This document shows positions 8,373 to 17,737 of a stretch of DNA of 44,236 nt, one piece after another. Source of the DNA: Elioraea sp964533585. GTDB taxonomy: Bacteria > Pseudomonadota > Alphaproteobacteria > Acetobacterales > Acetobacteraceae. The number at the start of each line of letters is the position of its first letter. The first letter of the stretch is position 1. The notes under the pieces are model-generated. The model was not told the DNA's origin, did not search any database, and was given only the letters and a program-made list of their open reading frames with translations. Position numbers and translations under genes: made by a program. Where the stretch lies: contig CAZHMM010000013.1 in NCBI GenBank assembly GCA_964533585.1, forward strand, positions 1 through 44,236, read 5' to 3'.

Positions 8373-8984
8373 CTACACCCGGATCCACGTCTCCGAGAAG
8401 GCCAGCATCGCGGTCGAGATCGTCCGCCCGGCGATCTCGCGCGGCACCGGCTTGCCCGGCAGCACGCGGCCATTGACCGTGATCGTCGCGCTCTCGCAAC
8501 CGACGAACAGGCTCGGCATGTGGTGCTTGCCCGTCGCCGACTTCTCGGGCGGGAAGGCGAAGCAGAACGGCTCGCCGAGCCCCTTCCAGGCCAGCTCCAC
8601 CGTGAGGTCGCCCGCGCGCACGACCTCGCTGTAGCTCGATACCGCGTCGCCTACGCTCTTCACCTCGTCGAGCGTGCGCCAGAGCAGCGAGCCGAGGCCG
8701 GGCTGGCCCTTGAACGCGCCGAAATGCGAGACGTAGTCGGCGATCAGCCAGCGCGCGAGCTTCTCGTTGTCGGTGATGCAGAGATTCGACCGCTCCGCCG
8801 GCGGCGAGGCCTCCTGCGGCGAGCGCAGCAGCACCAGCGCATGCCCGCGCCCGTGCGGCGACAGCACCACGCGGAAGAACGAGGCCAGCGCCACGAACGG
8901 CCCGTCCGGGCTCTCCTTCAGCGAGATCCCTGGGTTCTCGCCCGACCACTCGACCTTGCCGGGAAAGACGAGCGTCTCCGCCAT
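8373..8984 (-). CDS. Hypothetical protein, 203 residues
   Basis: I do not recognise this family. The start at 8984 is well supported by GGAGG seven bases upstream (GCGGAGGTTGCG then ATG). The protein is soluble, with no signal peptide or membrane segment. It begins with a beta-rich stretch (LVFPGKVEWSGENPG), has a central part with NLCITDNEKLARWL and a C-terminal ending SETWIRV. It contains three scattered Cys residues and no obvious catalytic motif. Its stop lies three bases past the CCA of the tRNA on the other strand, and it starts just downstream of the gamma-glutamyltransferase gene, so it may be cotranscribed with it. Confidence 0.8.
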   Translation of the reverse strand: MAETLVFPGKVEWSGENPGISLKESPDGPFVALASFFRVVLSPHGRGHALVLLRSPQEASPPAERSNLCITDNEKLARWLIADYVSHFGAFKGQPGLGSLLWRTLDEVKSVGDAVSSYSEVVRAGDLTVELAWKGLGEPFCFAFPPEKSATGKHHMPSLFVGCESATITVNGRVLPGKPVPREIAGRTISTAMLAFSETWIRV

Positions 8985-9015
8985 CGCAACCTCCGCGTGT
9001 CTGTGACGGTTCCTT

Positions 9016-10626
9016 CTACCACGCGATCGCCAGGCCGCCACCGCCGCGCGGATCGGCCCCGCCCGTCACGGCGCCGTCGCGCAGCAGGATGGCGTGCGCA
9101 CGCGCCATCGTCGGATCGTAGGAGATCGCCGACTGGCGCACCTGGTGGCCGAGCGCGCGCAGCCCCTCGACCACGTCGCCCTGCACGCGCGCCTCGCAGA
9201 ACACGGCGCCACCCTCGCAATGGAGACGCGGGAACGACACCGCCTCCACCGCGCTCATGCCGAAATCGATCACGTTGACGATCGTCGTCAGCACCGCCGA
9301 GATGATCACGCTGCCGCCCGGCGCGCCGACGATCAGGAACGGTTCGCCGTCCTTCAGCACGATCGTCGGCACCATGCCGGTGGTGCGCGCCTTGCCGGGT
9401 GCCATGCTGTTCGGCCGGCCGGGCCGCATGTCGAACAGCTTCATGCAGTTGTTCCAGTTGAAGCCCAGCCCCTCGGTGACGACGCCCGAGCCGGTGCCGA
9501 GCGTGTGCGTCACCGAAACGGCATTGCCCGCCGCGTCCCACACCGAGAGATGCGTGGTGCAGGAGGGCGGGGTGCCGGCCTTGCCGCCGGGCAGCCAGCC
9601 CGCGCGGATGCGCGCCGCCCAGTCCGCCGCGCGCGATTTCGAGATCATCGCCTCCACCGGCACGGTCACGAAGTCCGGATCGCCGAGCTCGCGCTCGCGG
9701 TCCTCGTGCGCGGCGGCCATCGCGCGCGCGACCAGGTCGAGGTGGCGCACGCCGCCCGGGGTGTCGCCGAGATCGAACTGCTCGAGGATGTTCAGCATCG
9801 CGATCAGCACCGCGCCGGAGCCGGGCGGCGGGTTCGAGGCGATGGTGTAGCCGCGATAGCTGCCGAGCACCGCCGGGCTCTCGCGCACGCGATAGCCGGC
9901 GAGGTCCTCGGCGCTGACGAAGCCGTCCCTGCCCGCGAAATCCGCTGCGATCCGCGCGGCGATCTCGCCCCTGTAGAAATCCTGCGCGCCCGCGCGGGCG
10001 AGCCGCTCGAAGGTATCGGCCATCGCCGGGTTGCGGATGATGTCGCCGATCTCGCGGATCTCGCCCGCTCCGTTCAGATAGAGGGCCGCGCAGGCCGGGG
10101 TGGTCGAGACGCGCTGCTTGCCGGTCGGCATGCCTGGCATCGGCTTGCGCGTCAGGTAGTCGTGGTGGAACGACGTGACGGCCACGCCCTCGCGCGCCAT
10201 CCGGATCGCGGGGGCCAGCAGATCGGCCCAGTCCCAGGTGCAGAAGCGCTCGTGCAGGCGCGCGAAGCCGGCCACCGTGCCGGGCGTCATGATGCCGGTG
10301 TAGCCGAGTTCGGCACGGAAATCGTCGAACAGCGCGTAGCCGGAGATCTCCGAGCGGCCCTTGCTCTCGGCCTCCCACATCCCCGGCGTCACCGTCGATC
10401 CGGCGCGGGTGTGGAAGTCGATCATGCCGTGCTCGTCCGTGGAGGGGCGCAGGTATTGCAGCGTGCCCATGCCGCCGATGCCGCACATGAACGGGTCCTG
10501 CACCATCTGGCAGAACGCGGTCGCAAGCGCCGCATCGAACGCCGTGCCGCCGCGACGCAGCACGTCCGCGCCGACATCGGCCGCGCGCGGCTGCGGGCAG
10601 ACGACGATCCCCTTCATGCGGCCCAT
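9016..10626 (-). CDS. ggt: Gamma-glutamyltransferase family protein
   Basis: An Ntn-hydrolase that cleaves gamma-glutamyl or related amide bonds after cutting itself into two subunits. The 536-residue precursor has the self-processing site before Thr357, in CTTHLSVWDAAGNAV, followed by HTLGTGSG. The N-terminal part has the family's RGGTAFDAALA and CGIGGMG elements; later come GAPGGSVI and RPNSM. The chosen start at 10626 has AGGAGG about seven bases upstream. No signal peptide is present, unlike the periplasmic E. coli enzyme, so a cytoplasmic member acting on an imported substrate is likely. It is divergent from an aminotransferase gene. The hydrolysed substrate is unknown; cephalosporin acylase-like activities occur in this superfamily. 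Confidence 0.92.
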   Translation of the reverse strand: MGRMKGIVVCPQPRAADVGADVLRRGGTAFDAALATAFCQMVQDPFMCGIGGMGTLQYLRPSTDEHGMIDFHTRAGSTVTPGMWEAESKGRSEISGYALFDDFRAELGYTGIMTPGTVAGFARLHERFCTWDWADLLAPAIRMAREGVAVTSFHHDYLTRKPMPGMPTGKQRVSTTPACAALYLNGAGEIREIGDIIRNPAMADTFERLARAGAQDFYRGEIAARIAADFAGRDGFVSAEDLAGYRVRESPAVLGSYRGYTIASNPPPGSGAVLIAMLNILEQFDLGDTPGGVRHLDLVARAMAAAHEDRERELGDPDFVTVPVEAMISKSRAADWAARIRAGWLPGGKAGTPPSCTTHLSVWDAAGNAVSVTHTLGTGSGVVTEGLGFNWNNCMKLFDMRPGRPNSMAPGKARTTGMVPTIVLKDGEPFLIVGAPGGSVIISAVLTTIVNVIDFGMSAVEAVSFPRLHCEGGAVFCEARVQGDVVEGLRALGHQVRQSAISYDPTMARAHAILLRDGAVTGGADPRGGGGLAIAW

Positions 10627-10727
10627 CCCGGATCCTCCTGCTGCTGGGCGGAGACTGCCCGCCCTACCCCCCGTGGACAAGGCACCGTCGTCGCGCCACG
10701 CTGCCCACTCCCCGCCGGAGTGCCGCC

Positions 10728-12113
10728 ATGAACGCCATGCCGCCGACCAACTCGCCGATCGTCGCCGCCTTCATCGCGCGCACGCCCGGCAGCGCCGAGA
10801 ACTACGCGACCGCGCAGCGGATGTTCCCGGGCGGGGTGACGCACGACTCGCGCTACGTGCGGCCGCATCCGCTGGCGATCGTGCGCGCCGAGGGCGCGCG
10901 CAAATGGGACGTGGACGGCAACGAGTACGTCGACTACGCCGGCGGGCACGGCGCGCTGATCCTCGGCCATGCGCATCCGGCGGTGACGGCGCGCGTGGCC
11001 GAGCAGCTCGCGCGCGGCACCCATTACGGCGCCAACCACGCGCTCGAGAACCGCTGGGCCGAGCTGATCCAGGAGCTGGTGCCGAGCGCCGAGATGCTGC
11101 GCTTCACCAGCTCCGGCACCGAGGCGACGCTGATGGCGCTCCGCCTCGCCCGCGCCGCGACGGGGCGGAAGAAGCTCTTGCGCCTGCGCGGCCATTTCCA
11201 CGGCTGGCACGACCACATGGCGTTCGGCGTGACCAACCATTTCGACGGCACGCCGACGCCCGGCGTGCTCGGCGCGCTGGCCGAGCACGTGGTGTTCGTC
11301 GATCCGAACGACGAGGCGGGGCTCGCGGCGGTGCTGGACGCCGAGGGGGCGGACATCGCCGCCGCGATCCTCGAGCCCACCGGCTCGTCCTACGGCCAGG
11401 TGCCGCTGCGGCCCGAGTTCGTGCGCCGCTTGCGCGCCGAGACCGCGGCGCGCGGCATCGTGCTGGTGTTCGACGAGGTCGTCACCGGCTTCCGTGTGGC
11501 GCGCGGCGGCGCGCAGGAGGCGCTCGGCATCCGCCCCGACCTCACCACCCTCGCCAAGATTCTCGCCGGCGGCCTGCCGGGTGGCGCGGTGGTCGGCAGG
11601 CGCGACCTGCTCGAACTGCTCGACCCCGAGCGCGCCGCCGCGCGCGGCGTGGAGAAGATTCCGCATCAGGGCACCTACAACGCCAATCCGCTCTCGGCCG
11701 CGGCCGGGATCGCCACGCTGGAGATCATCCGCGACACCGACGCGGTGGCGCGCACCCACGATTATGCCGCACGGCTGCGCGGCGCCTTGAACGATGTGCT
11801 GGCCGAGGAAGGCGTGAACTGGGCGGTGTATGGCACGCACACCGGCACGCATGTGTTCGTCAATCCGAAGGGGCTGGCGATCGGGCCGCGCAGCTTCGAT
11901 CCGCTGGCGATGGGCTATGCCGATCTGAAGATCCCGCGCGGCAACCAGACCGTGACCAAGCTGCTGCTGGCGATGCGCACGCGCGGCGTCGATTTCGCTC
12001 CCTGGCCGGGCGGGCCGGCCTCGGCGGCGCATGGCGGCGAGGAGCTTGACCGCACGGTCGAGGCGTTCCGCGGCGCGATCCGCGCGCTGCGGGAGGAGCG
12101 CGAGATCGCCTGA
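10728..12113 (+). CDS. Glutamate-1-semialdehyde-aminomutase-like aminotransferase (class III)
   Basis: A PLP enzyme of fold type I, 461 residues. The Schiff-base lysine is Lys277 in TTLAKILAGGLPGG, preceded by the PLP-binding FDEVVTGFR; the phosphate-binding turn is SSGTEATLMALRLARA. It resembles HemL in layout, but location among hydantoinase, GGT and TRAP genes argues for a catabolic transaminase or amino-acid racemase rather than heme synthesis; this is inference. A ribosome site (GGAG) lies seven bases before the ATG. Its stop is only three bases from the stop of the convergent hydantoinase B gene, leaving no room for a terminator. Confidence 0.93.
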   Translation: MNAMPPTNSPIVAAFIARTPGSAENYATAQRMFPGGVTHDSRYVRPHPLAIVRAEGARKWDVDGNEYVDYAGGHGALILGHAHPAVTARVAEQLARGTHYGANHALENRWAELIQELVPSAEMLRFTSSGTEATLMALRLARAATGRKKLLRLRGHFHGWHDHMAFGVTNHFDGTPTPGVLGALAEHVVFVDPNDEAGLAAVLDAEGADIAAAILEPTGSSYGQVPLRPEFVRRLRAETAARGIVLVFDEVVTGFRVARGGAQEALGIRPDLTTLAKILAGGLPGGAVVGRRDLLELLDPERAAARGVEKIPHQGTYNANPLSAAAGIATLEIIRDTDAVARTHDYAARLRGALNDVLAEEGVNWAVYGTHTGTHVFVNPKGLAIGPRSFDPLAMGYADLKIPRGNQTVTKLLLAMRTRGVDFAPWPGGPASAAHGGEELDRTVEAFRGAIRALREEREIA

Positions 12114-12116
12114 GCG

Positions 12117-13751
12117 TCAGCGCGTGACGTAGCCGAGCGCGCGGTCGCGCTCGGCCGCGGCCGGATCGCGCCGGCCAGGGTCGCCGAAGCCGCCGCCGCC
12201 CGAGGTCTCCAGCCGGACGATGTCGCCGCGCCGGAGCGCGACCCCGTCGCTCTTCGGGCCGATCGGCGTCTCGGCCCCGGCGCGGATGCGCGTGAGCTTC
12301 CCGAGGCTGCCCGGGCTCCCGCCGGCCAGCCCATAGGGCGGGAAGCGGAACCGGTCCATGTTCGAGGTGAACACGCAGGAGGGGCTCTCGACGCGCCATT
12401 CCCGCACCAGGCCGAGCCCGCCGCGGAACGTCCCCGCGCCGCCGGAATCCGGCAGGAGCCCATAGCGCGTGATCGCCAGCGGCATGGTCGCCTCGATCAT
12501 CTCGATCGGGATATTGGCGTTGTTGTGCATGCCAAACGACCAGGCGTTGACGCCGTCCTTCCTCGGATGCGCGCCGGTGCCGCCGATCTCGATCTCCACC
12601 AGCACCTCGCGGCCGCCATCCTCGGCGACGGTCTGGAACGTCGCGACATAGGAGCCGCCGTAATACGCGGCCGGGATTCGGTCGGGCAGGGCCTGGTGCA
12701 GCGCGCCGAACAGCACGTTGGCGAGGCGGTGCGTGGTCGCGACCCGGTGCGCGACCGAGGCCGGCGCGCGGCAGTTCACCACGCTGCCCGGCCGCGAGAC
12801 GATCCGCACCGGGCGGTAGCAGCCGGCATTCGCCATCACCGACCCGTCGGTCGCGGCGATCACGGCGTAGTAGACGGCGCAGTTCGACATCGCCGGCGTG
12901 CAGTTCACCGGTCCCGCCTGCTGATCGGCGCAGCCGGAGAGATCGACGGTGATCTCCTCGCCGGCGATGGTGACGGCGGCGTGCAGCCGCACCTTCTCGC
13001 CGCTGATGCCGTCATCGTCGAGGAAGTCCTCGAACGCGTAGGTGCCGTCCGGCATGGCGCGGATCGCGGCGCGCATCGCCGCCTCGCTCATGTCGAGGAT
13101 GCGCCGGCAGGCCTCGATCAGCGTCTCGGCGCCGTAGCGGTCGGCGAGACGGTGGATCGCCGCCGCACCGACCTCCAGGCTGGCAAGCTCGCTCTGCAGG
13201 TCACCGAGCATCAGCGCCGGCTTGCGCACGTTCTGGCCGATCATCGCCCAGACCGCGCGGTTGAGCACGCCGTCCTCGATCAGCTTGACCGGCGGGATGC
13301 GCAGCCCCTCCTGGAAGATCTCGGTCGCGGTCGCGGCGTAGCTGCCGGGCGCCAACCCGCCCATGTCGATGTGGTGGCAGAGCGCGCCGACATAGGCCAC
13401 GCGCCGTCCGTCGTGGAACACCGGCTTGAACACCAGCACGTCGTTCAGGTGCTGCGCGCCGCAATAGGGGTCGTTGGTCGCCACCACATCATCCGGCCCC
13501 CACGTGTCCGGATCGACGAACTCGTCGAGCAGCGTGCGCAGCGCCGCGCCCATCGAGTTCAGGTGCTGCGGAATGCGCGCGGACTGCGCGACGTTGTTGC
13601 CGTCGGCGTCGAACACGGCGGTGGAGTAGTCGAGCAGCTCGCGCACGATCGTGCTGCGGCTGGTGCGCCAGATCGTCACGTCCATCTCGGCGGCCGCCGC
13701 GGTGAGCGCGTTGCGGATGACCTCGATCTCGATGGGGCCGAGCGTGCTCAC
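12117..13751 (-). CDS. hyuB: Hydantoinase/oxoprolinase subunit B, first copy
   Basis: The HyuB half of an enzyme that opens cyclic amides such as hydantoins or 5-oxoproline; related pairs act in acetone or acetophenone carboxylation. At 544 residues it has normal length. Features: IEIEVIRNALTAAAAEMD at the N-terminus, NDPYCGAQHLNDV, the conserved CHHIDMGG metal-binding type motif, EIFQEGLRIPPVKL and a glycine-rich end (SGGGGFGDPG). It starts at GTG 13751, which overlaps the stop of hyuA by four bases (GTGA), with GGAGAGG a few bases upstream, so the subunits are translationally coupled. The substrate is not predictable from sequence. Confidence 0.95.
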   Translation of the reverse strand: MSTLGPIEIEVIRNALTAAAAEMDVTIWRTSRSTIVRELLDYSTAVFDADGNNVAQSARIPQHLNSMGAALRTLLDEFVDPDTWGPDDVVATNDPYCGAQHLNDVLVFKPVFHDGRRVAYVGALCHHIDMGGLAPGSYAATATEIFQEGLRIPPVKLIEDGVLNRAVWAMIGQNVRKPALMLGDLQSELASLEVGAAAIHRLADRYGAETLIEACRRILDMSEAAMRAAIRAMPDGTYAFEDFLDDDGISGEKVRLHAAVTIAGEEITVDLSGCADQQAGPVNCTPAMSNCAVYYAVIAATDGSVMANAGCYRPVRIVSRPGSVVNCRAPASVAHRVATTHRLANVLFGALHQALPDRIPAAYYGGSYVATFQTVAEDGGREVLVEIEIGGTGAHPRKDGVNAWSFGMHNNANIPIEMIEATMPLAITRYGLLPDSGGAGTFRGGLGLVREWRVESPSCVFTSNMDRFRFPPYGLAGGSPGSLGKLTRIRAGAETPIGPKSDGVALRRGDIVRLETSGGGGFGDPGRRDPAAAERDRALGYVTR

Positions 13752-15832
13752 GGCACCTCTCCGTTGCTGTCGCGGGTGGCGATCAGGCTGCCGGCCGGGC
13801 CGAGCCGCGCGCTCCAGCCCTGGCCGATCCAGTGCGTCGCGAACGGCTCCTCGACGATCGCCGGCCCGTCGATGACCAGATCGGGCGGCAGCGCCTCGCG
13901 GTCCCACACCGGCAGCTCGCGCCACGCGCCGGCCGCATAGGCGCGGCGCGTGCCCTTGCGCGCGGGCCGCGCGGCAGGCGCGATCGCGCCCGGCTCGGGC
14001 TTGGGCAGCAGGCCGATCGCGGTCGCGCGCAGCGTGACGATCTCCACCGGGTCGCCGGGATTGGCGTAGCTGAAGCGCTGGCGGTGGGTCGCGTGGAAGT
14101 CCTCGACCAGCCGGGCGAGCGCGGCCGCGTCGGGTGCGGCGATCCCGCCCCACGGGATCAGGAGCTCGAACGCCTGACCGTGATAGCGCATGTCGGCGGC
14201 GATCTCGATCCGCCGGTCCGGTGCCGCGACGCCGTCGCGCGCGAGCCGCGCATCCGCCTCTGCCCGGAGCGCCGCAACCGCCTCGGCGATCGCGGCGAGT
14301 TGCCCTGCCTCGGCGCGCAGCAGGCGCGAGCGGGCGAGATCCTGCGCCAGATCGGCGAACAGGATGCCGTAGGCCGAGAGCGTGCCGGGATCGCGCGGGA
14401 ACACCACCTCGCCGATGCCGAGTTCGGCCGCGACATCGGTCGCGTGCAGCCCGCCCGCGCCGCCGAACGACAGCAGCGCGAAGTCGCGCGGATCGAGCCC
14501 CTTCTCGAACAGCGACAGCCGGATCGCCGCGCCGAGCCCGGCATTGGTGACGGCGAGGATGCCCTCCGCCGCCGGCTCCAGCCCGAGGCCGAGCGGCGTG
14601 CCGACCCGCTCGGCGATGGCGGCGCGCGCGGCCTTCATGTCGAGCGGCATCGTGCCGCCGAGGAAATAGTCGGGATCGATCCGGCCGAGCGCCAGATTGG
14701 TATCGGTCACGGTCGGTTCGCTGCCGCCGCGGCCATAGGCGACCGGGCCCGGCGTGGCGCCGGCGCTGCGCGGCCCGACGGTGAGCCGCCCGCCCGCATC
14801 GACCGCGGCGATCGAGCCGCCGCCGGCGCCGATCGTGCGCATCTCCACCATCGGCAGGCGCACCGGCAGCCGGTCGATCTCGCCCTGGGTGACGACCGAG
14901 CCGCGCCCGCCGCGGATCACCGAGACATCGAAGCTGGTGCCGCCCATATCGACCGCGACCAGATCGGGCCGGCCGATCAGCGCGGCGATGCGCGCGGCGG
15001 CGAGCACGCCGCCCGAGGGGCCGGAGAGCAGCAGCCGCGCGGGCTGTTCGGCGGCGGTGCGCAGGCTGCACACGCCGCCGTTCGACTGCACCAGGAAGAT
15101 CGCCGGGCTGAACCCGTCCTCGCCGATCCGCCGCTCCAGCCGGTCGAGATAGGCGCGCACCACCGGCACCAGCAGCGCGTTCAGCACGGTGGTCGAGCTC
15201 CGCTCGTACTCGCGGATCTCCGGCGAGACGTCGGCCGAGATCGACACCGGCAGATCAGGCAGCGCGGCGGCGATTCGCGCCGCGAGCAGCCGCTCATGCG
15301 CGGGGTTGGCGTGGCTGTTGAGCAGCGTCACCGCGACGCACTCGGCGCCGAGCGCGGCGATCCGCGCGATGAGCGCCGGCAGGAGGGCCTCGTCGAGCGC
15401 GGTCTCCACCGTGCCGTCGGCGCGCATCCGCTCGGTGACGCCGAGCCGGCGATCGCGCGGGATCAGCGTGGGCAGCGGATCGGGGGCGAGGCCGTAGATG
15501 TCGCGCCGGACGTGGCGGTTGATCTCCAGCACGTCCTCGAATCCGGCGGTGGTGACCAGCACGCCGCGCGCGAGCCGGCGTTCCAGCACGGCGTTGGTGG
15601 CGATCGTCGTGCCGTGCAGCAGCAGGCCGATCTCGGCGAGCGCGAAGCCGAACCGCGCCGCCGCCTCGCCGAGCCCGGTCATCAGCCCGACCGAGGGATC
15701 GGCCGGCGTGGTCGGCGTCTTCCACGCGTGTACCTGGCCGGTGCGCGCATCGAAGATCTGCAGGTCGGTGAAGGTGCCGCCGATATCGACCGCGACACGA
15801 ACGGGGCGGGAGGAGATGTCGGTGGAGGGCAA
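13748..15832 (-). CDS. hyuA: Hydantoinase/oxoprolinase subunit A, first copy
   Basis: The ASKHA-fold ATP-binding subunit of the hydantoinase/oxoprolinase family. The phosphate-1 motif is DIGGTFTD (residues 16-23) and the phosphate-2 loop contains MGGTSFD (residues 296-302). HGTTIATNAVLER and YERSSTTVLNA are typical family elements. No ATG or GTG lies near the expected N-terminus; the best choice is TTG at 15832, giving 694 residues, the same length as the second copy. The next in-frame ATG (16033) would run into the divergent TRAP gene. It is the first gene of a hyuAB unit that diverges from dctPQM, suggesting a shared control region. Confidence 0.92.
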   Translation of the reverse strand: MPSTDISSRPVRVAVDIGGTFTDLQIFDARTGQVHAWKTPTTPADPSVGLMTGLGEAAARFGFALAEIGLLLHGTTIATNAVLERRLARGVLVTTAGFEDVLEINRHVRRDIYGLAPDPLPTLIPRDRRLGVTERMRADGTVETALDEALLPALIARIAALGAECVAVTLLNSHANPAHERLLAARIAAALPDLPVSISADVSPEIREYERSSTTVLNALLVPVVRAYLDRLERRIGEDGFSPAIFLVQSNGGVCSLRTAAEQPARLLLSGPSGGVLAAARIAALIGRPDLVAVDMGGTSFDVSVIRGGRGSVVTQGEIDRLPVRLPMVEMRTIGAGGGSIAAVDAGGRLTVGPRSAGATPGPVAYGRGGSEPTVTDTNLALGRIDPDYFLGGTMPLDMKAARAAIAERVGTPLGLGLEPAAEGILAVTNAGLGAAIRLSLFEKGLDPRDFALLSFGGAGGLHATDVAAELGIGEVVFPRDPGTLSAYGILFADLAQDLARSRLLRAEAGQLAAIAEAVAALRAEADARLARDGVAAPDRRIEIAADMRYHGQAFELLIPWGGIAAPDAAALARLVEDFHATHRQRFSYANPGDPVEIVTLRATAIGLLPKPEPGAIAPAARPARKGTRRAYAAGAWRELPVWDREALPPDLVIDGPAIVEEPFATHWIGQGWSARLGPAGSLIATRDSNGEVP

Positions 15833-16019
15833 CGGCCTGTTCCGCGATGACGGTGCGGCGCAACTCTGCGACGGCAGCGCGTGGTTGGAAACCCGCGCCG
15901 CGCGACGGAGTGCCTTGCCGACAGCGCCGAAGCAATGCAACGATCCGTCGGGGGAGGGGTGCCCGATGCGCCCGCAGGTGCCGGCGCGTGGGGCGAACCC
16001 TCGGCAACGGGAGGCTCGC
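15833..16019. promoter_or_regulatory. Divergent control region between hyuA and dctP
   Basis: 187 bases between divergent starts. It must hold promoters for both units, but I see no clear -35/-10 pair or operator. On the plus strand it ends with a good ribosome site (GGGAGG) for dctP. Confidence 0.4.
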
Positions 16020-17075
16020 ATGAGGATGCGCAACCTGTTGGGTGCGGCGGTCGCCGCGCTCTGGCTTCAGCCGTTCGGCGCGGTGGCGCAGGAGCTGCCG
16101 CAGCTCCAGTTCAAGGCGATCGGGCTGAACAGCCCCACCGTCGCCTCGATGGTCGACGAGGTGCCGTTCTGGCGCGAGACCATCCCGCGCGCCTCGAACG
16201 GCCGCATCACCGTCGACATCACCCCGCTCGACCAGATGGGCATCGATGACCGCACCATGCTGCGCCTGCTGCGGCTCGGCGTGATGGATTTCGCCGGCAT
16301 GGACATCTCCAAGATGGCCGGCGACGACGCCCGGTTCGAGGGCTGCGACCTCGCCGGGCTGACGCTGGATGCCGACAAGGCGCGCGCCGCCTGCGATGCC
16401 TGGCGCCCGGTCATCGACCGGCAGATGCAGCGCAACTGGAACGCGAAGCTGCTCGCCTTCGGCGGCAACCCGCCGCAGGTGTTCTGGTGCCGCGACGTGA
16501 TCAGCGGGCTCGAGGGCCTGCGCGGCAAGAAGATCCGCGTGTTCAACACCACCATGCGCGACTTCCTGCAGGGCATCGGCGCGACGGCGGTCAGCATGGC
16601 CTTCGCCGAGGTGGTGCCGGCGCTGAACAGCGGCGTGGTGGACTGCGCGGTGACCGGCAGCCTCTCGGGCAACACCGCGCGCTGGCCGGAGGTGACGCGG
16701 TCGATCTATCCGATGTCGCTCGGCTGGAGCATCAACGTCCTCGCCGTCAACCTCACCACCTGGAACCGGCTGGACGCGCGCGTGCAGCAGTTCCTGCTCG
16801 AGCAGGTGAAGGCCTACGAGGACAAGATGTGGCAGACGCTGAAGGCGGCCGACGCGCAGGCCGACAACTGCAATTTCAGCCGTGGTCCGTGCACCATGGG
16901 CCGCCCGGCGAACATGACCGAGGTGCCGGTGAAGCCGGCGGAAGCCGAGGTGCACAAGCGCCTGGTCGAGGGTGCCGTGCTCGCCAACTGGGCGCGCCGC
17001 TGCGGTGCGGAGTGCACGCGGGAGTGGAACGACACGGTCGGCAAGGCGCTCGGCCTGACCGCGCCGGTTCCTTGA
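16020..17075 (+). CDS. dctP: TRAP transporter periplasmic solute-binding protein
   Basis: Captures a substrate, usually a carboxylate, in the periplasm and hands it to the DctQM membrane complex. The 351-residue protein has a signal peptide with likely cleavage after AVA (about residue 24). The carboxylate-binding arginine is expected at Arg173 in KKIRVFNTTMRDF, followed by the family pattern FAEVVPALNSGVVDCAVTG. There are extra cysteines in the C-terminal third (DNCNFSRGPC, RRCGAEC) that may form disulfides. GGGAGG precedes the ATG by six bases. It heads the dctP-dctQ-dctM operon. Confidence 0.95.
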   Translation: MRMRNLLGAAVAALWLQPFGAVAQELPQLQFKAIGLNSPTVASMVDEVPFWRETIPRASNGRITVDITPLDQMGIDDRTMLRLLRLGVMDFAGMDISKMAGDDARFEGCDLAGLTLDADKARAACDAWRPVIDRQMQRNWNAKLLAFGGNPPQVFWCRDVISGLEGLRGKKIRVFNTTMRDFLQGIGATAVSMAFAEVVPALNSGVVDCAVTGSLSGNTARWPEVTRSIYPMSLGWSINVLAVNLTTWNRLDARVQQFLLEQVKAYEDKMWQTLKAADAQADNCNFSRGPCTMGRPANMTEVPVKPAEAEVHKRLVEGAVLANWARRCGAECTREWNDTVGKALGLTAPVP

Positions 17076-17145
17076 TCCTCATGCCCGCCGGTCCGGCTGC
17101 TGGCCGCCGGACCGGCGGAGGTCGCTGCCGATACGGAGTGTGCGC

Positions 17146-17724
17146 GTGCGCGGCGTGATGGCCGGACTGTCCGTGCTGGCCCGATCGGGGCTGTGGTTCG
17201 GCGGCGCGCTGATCCTGCTCGCGGCCGTGCTGATCGGCATCGACGTCTTCCTGCGCAAGGTGTTCGTCGTCTCGCTCGGCGGCGCGGACGAACTGGCGGG
17301 CTATGCGCTGGCGATCGGCACGGTGTGGGCGCTGGCGGCCACACTGCTCGACCGCGGCCATATCCGCATCGATTCGCTCTACATGCTGCTGCCGGCGCCG
17401 ATCCGGATCGTGCTCGACTTCGTCGGTCTCGTGCTGCTGGTGGGGTTCTTCGCGCTGGTGTTCTGGCACGGACTCGGCGTGTTCGAGCAGTCCTGGGTGT
17501 CGAGCTCGCGCAGCCAGTCCGCGCTCGAGACGCCGCTCGTCATCCCGCAGGCGATCTGGCTGGTCGGGCTGGCGATGTTCGTGCTGGTTGGCGCCGCCCT
17601 GTTCCTCGCCGCCCTCGCCCGCCTGGTGCGTGGCGACCGTGCCGGGGCGAGCGCGATGATCGGCACGCGCTCCAGCGCCGAGGACGTGGCCGAAGAGGTG
17701 CGCGCCGCCGAGCGGCGGCGGTGA
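17146..17724 (+). CDS. dctQ: TRAP transporter small permease subunit
   Basis: The four-helix membrane subunit of the sodium-coupled TRAP complex. The 192-residue protein shows four hydrophobic segments at about residues 14-35, 48-66, 86-106 and 137-160, with a charged C-terminal tail. Several starts are possible (GTG at 17140, 17146, 17155; ATG at 17158). GGAG at 17135-17138 best fits GTG 17146. It lies 70 bases after dctP and 13 bases before dctM. Confidence 0.92.
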   Translation: MRGVMAGLSVLARSGLWFGGALILLAAVLIGIDVFLRKVFVVSLGGADELAGYALAIGTVWALAATLLDRGHIRIDSLYMLLPAPIRIVLDFVGLVLLVGFFALVFWHGLGVFEQSWVSSSRSQSALETPLVIPQAIWLVGLAMFVLVGAALFLAALARLVRGDRAGASAMIGTRSSAEDVAEEVRAAERRR

Positions 17725-17737
17725 CGGCAGGACCGCG

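Noticed and set aside
8295..8380. tRNA-Lys as the integration site of a mobile element
   Set aside because: No integrase gene or repeat of the tRNA 3' end is seen downstream; the next gene follows at once.
10728..12113. Assignment as hemL for heme synthesis
   Set aside because: The motif pattern fits the wider class III group, and the catabolic surroundings argue against a heme-synthesis role; alphaproteobacteria normally make 5-aminolevulinate by HemA (glycine route).
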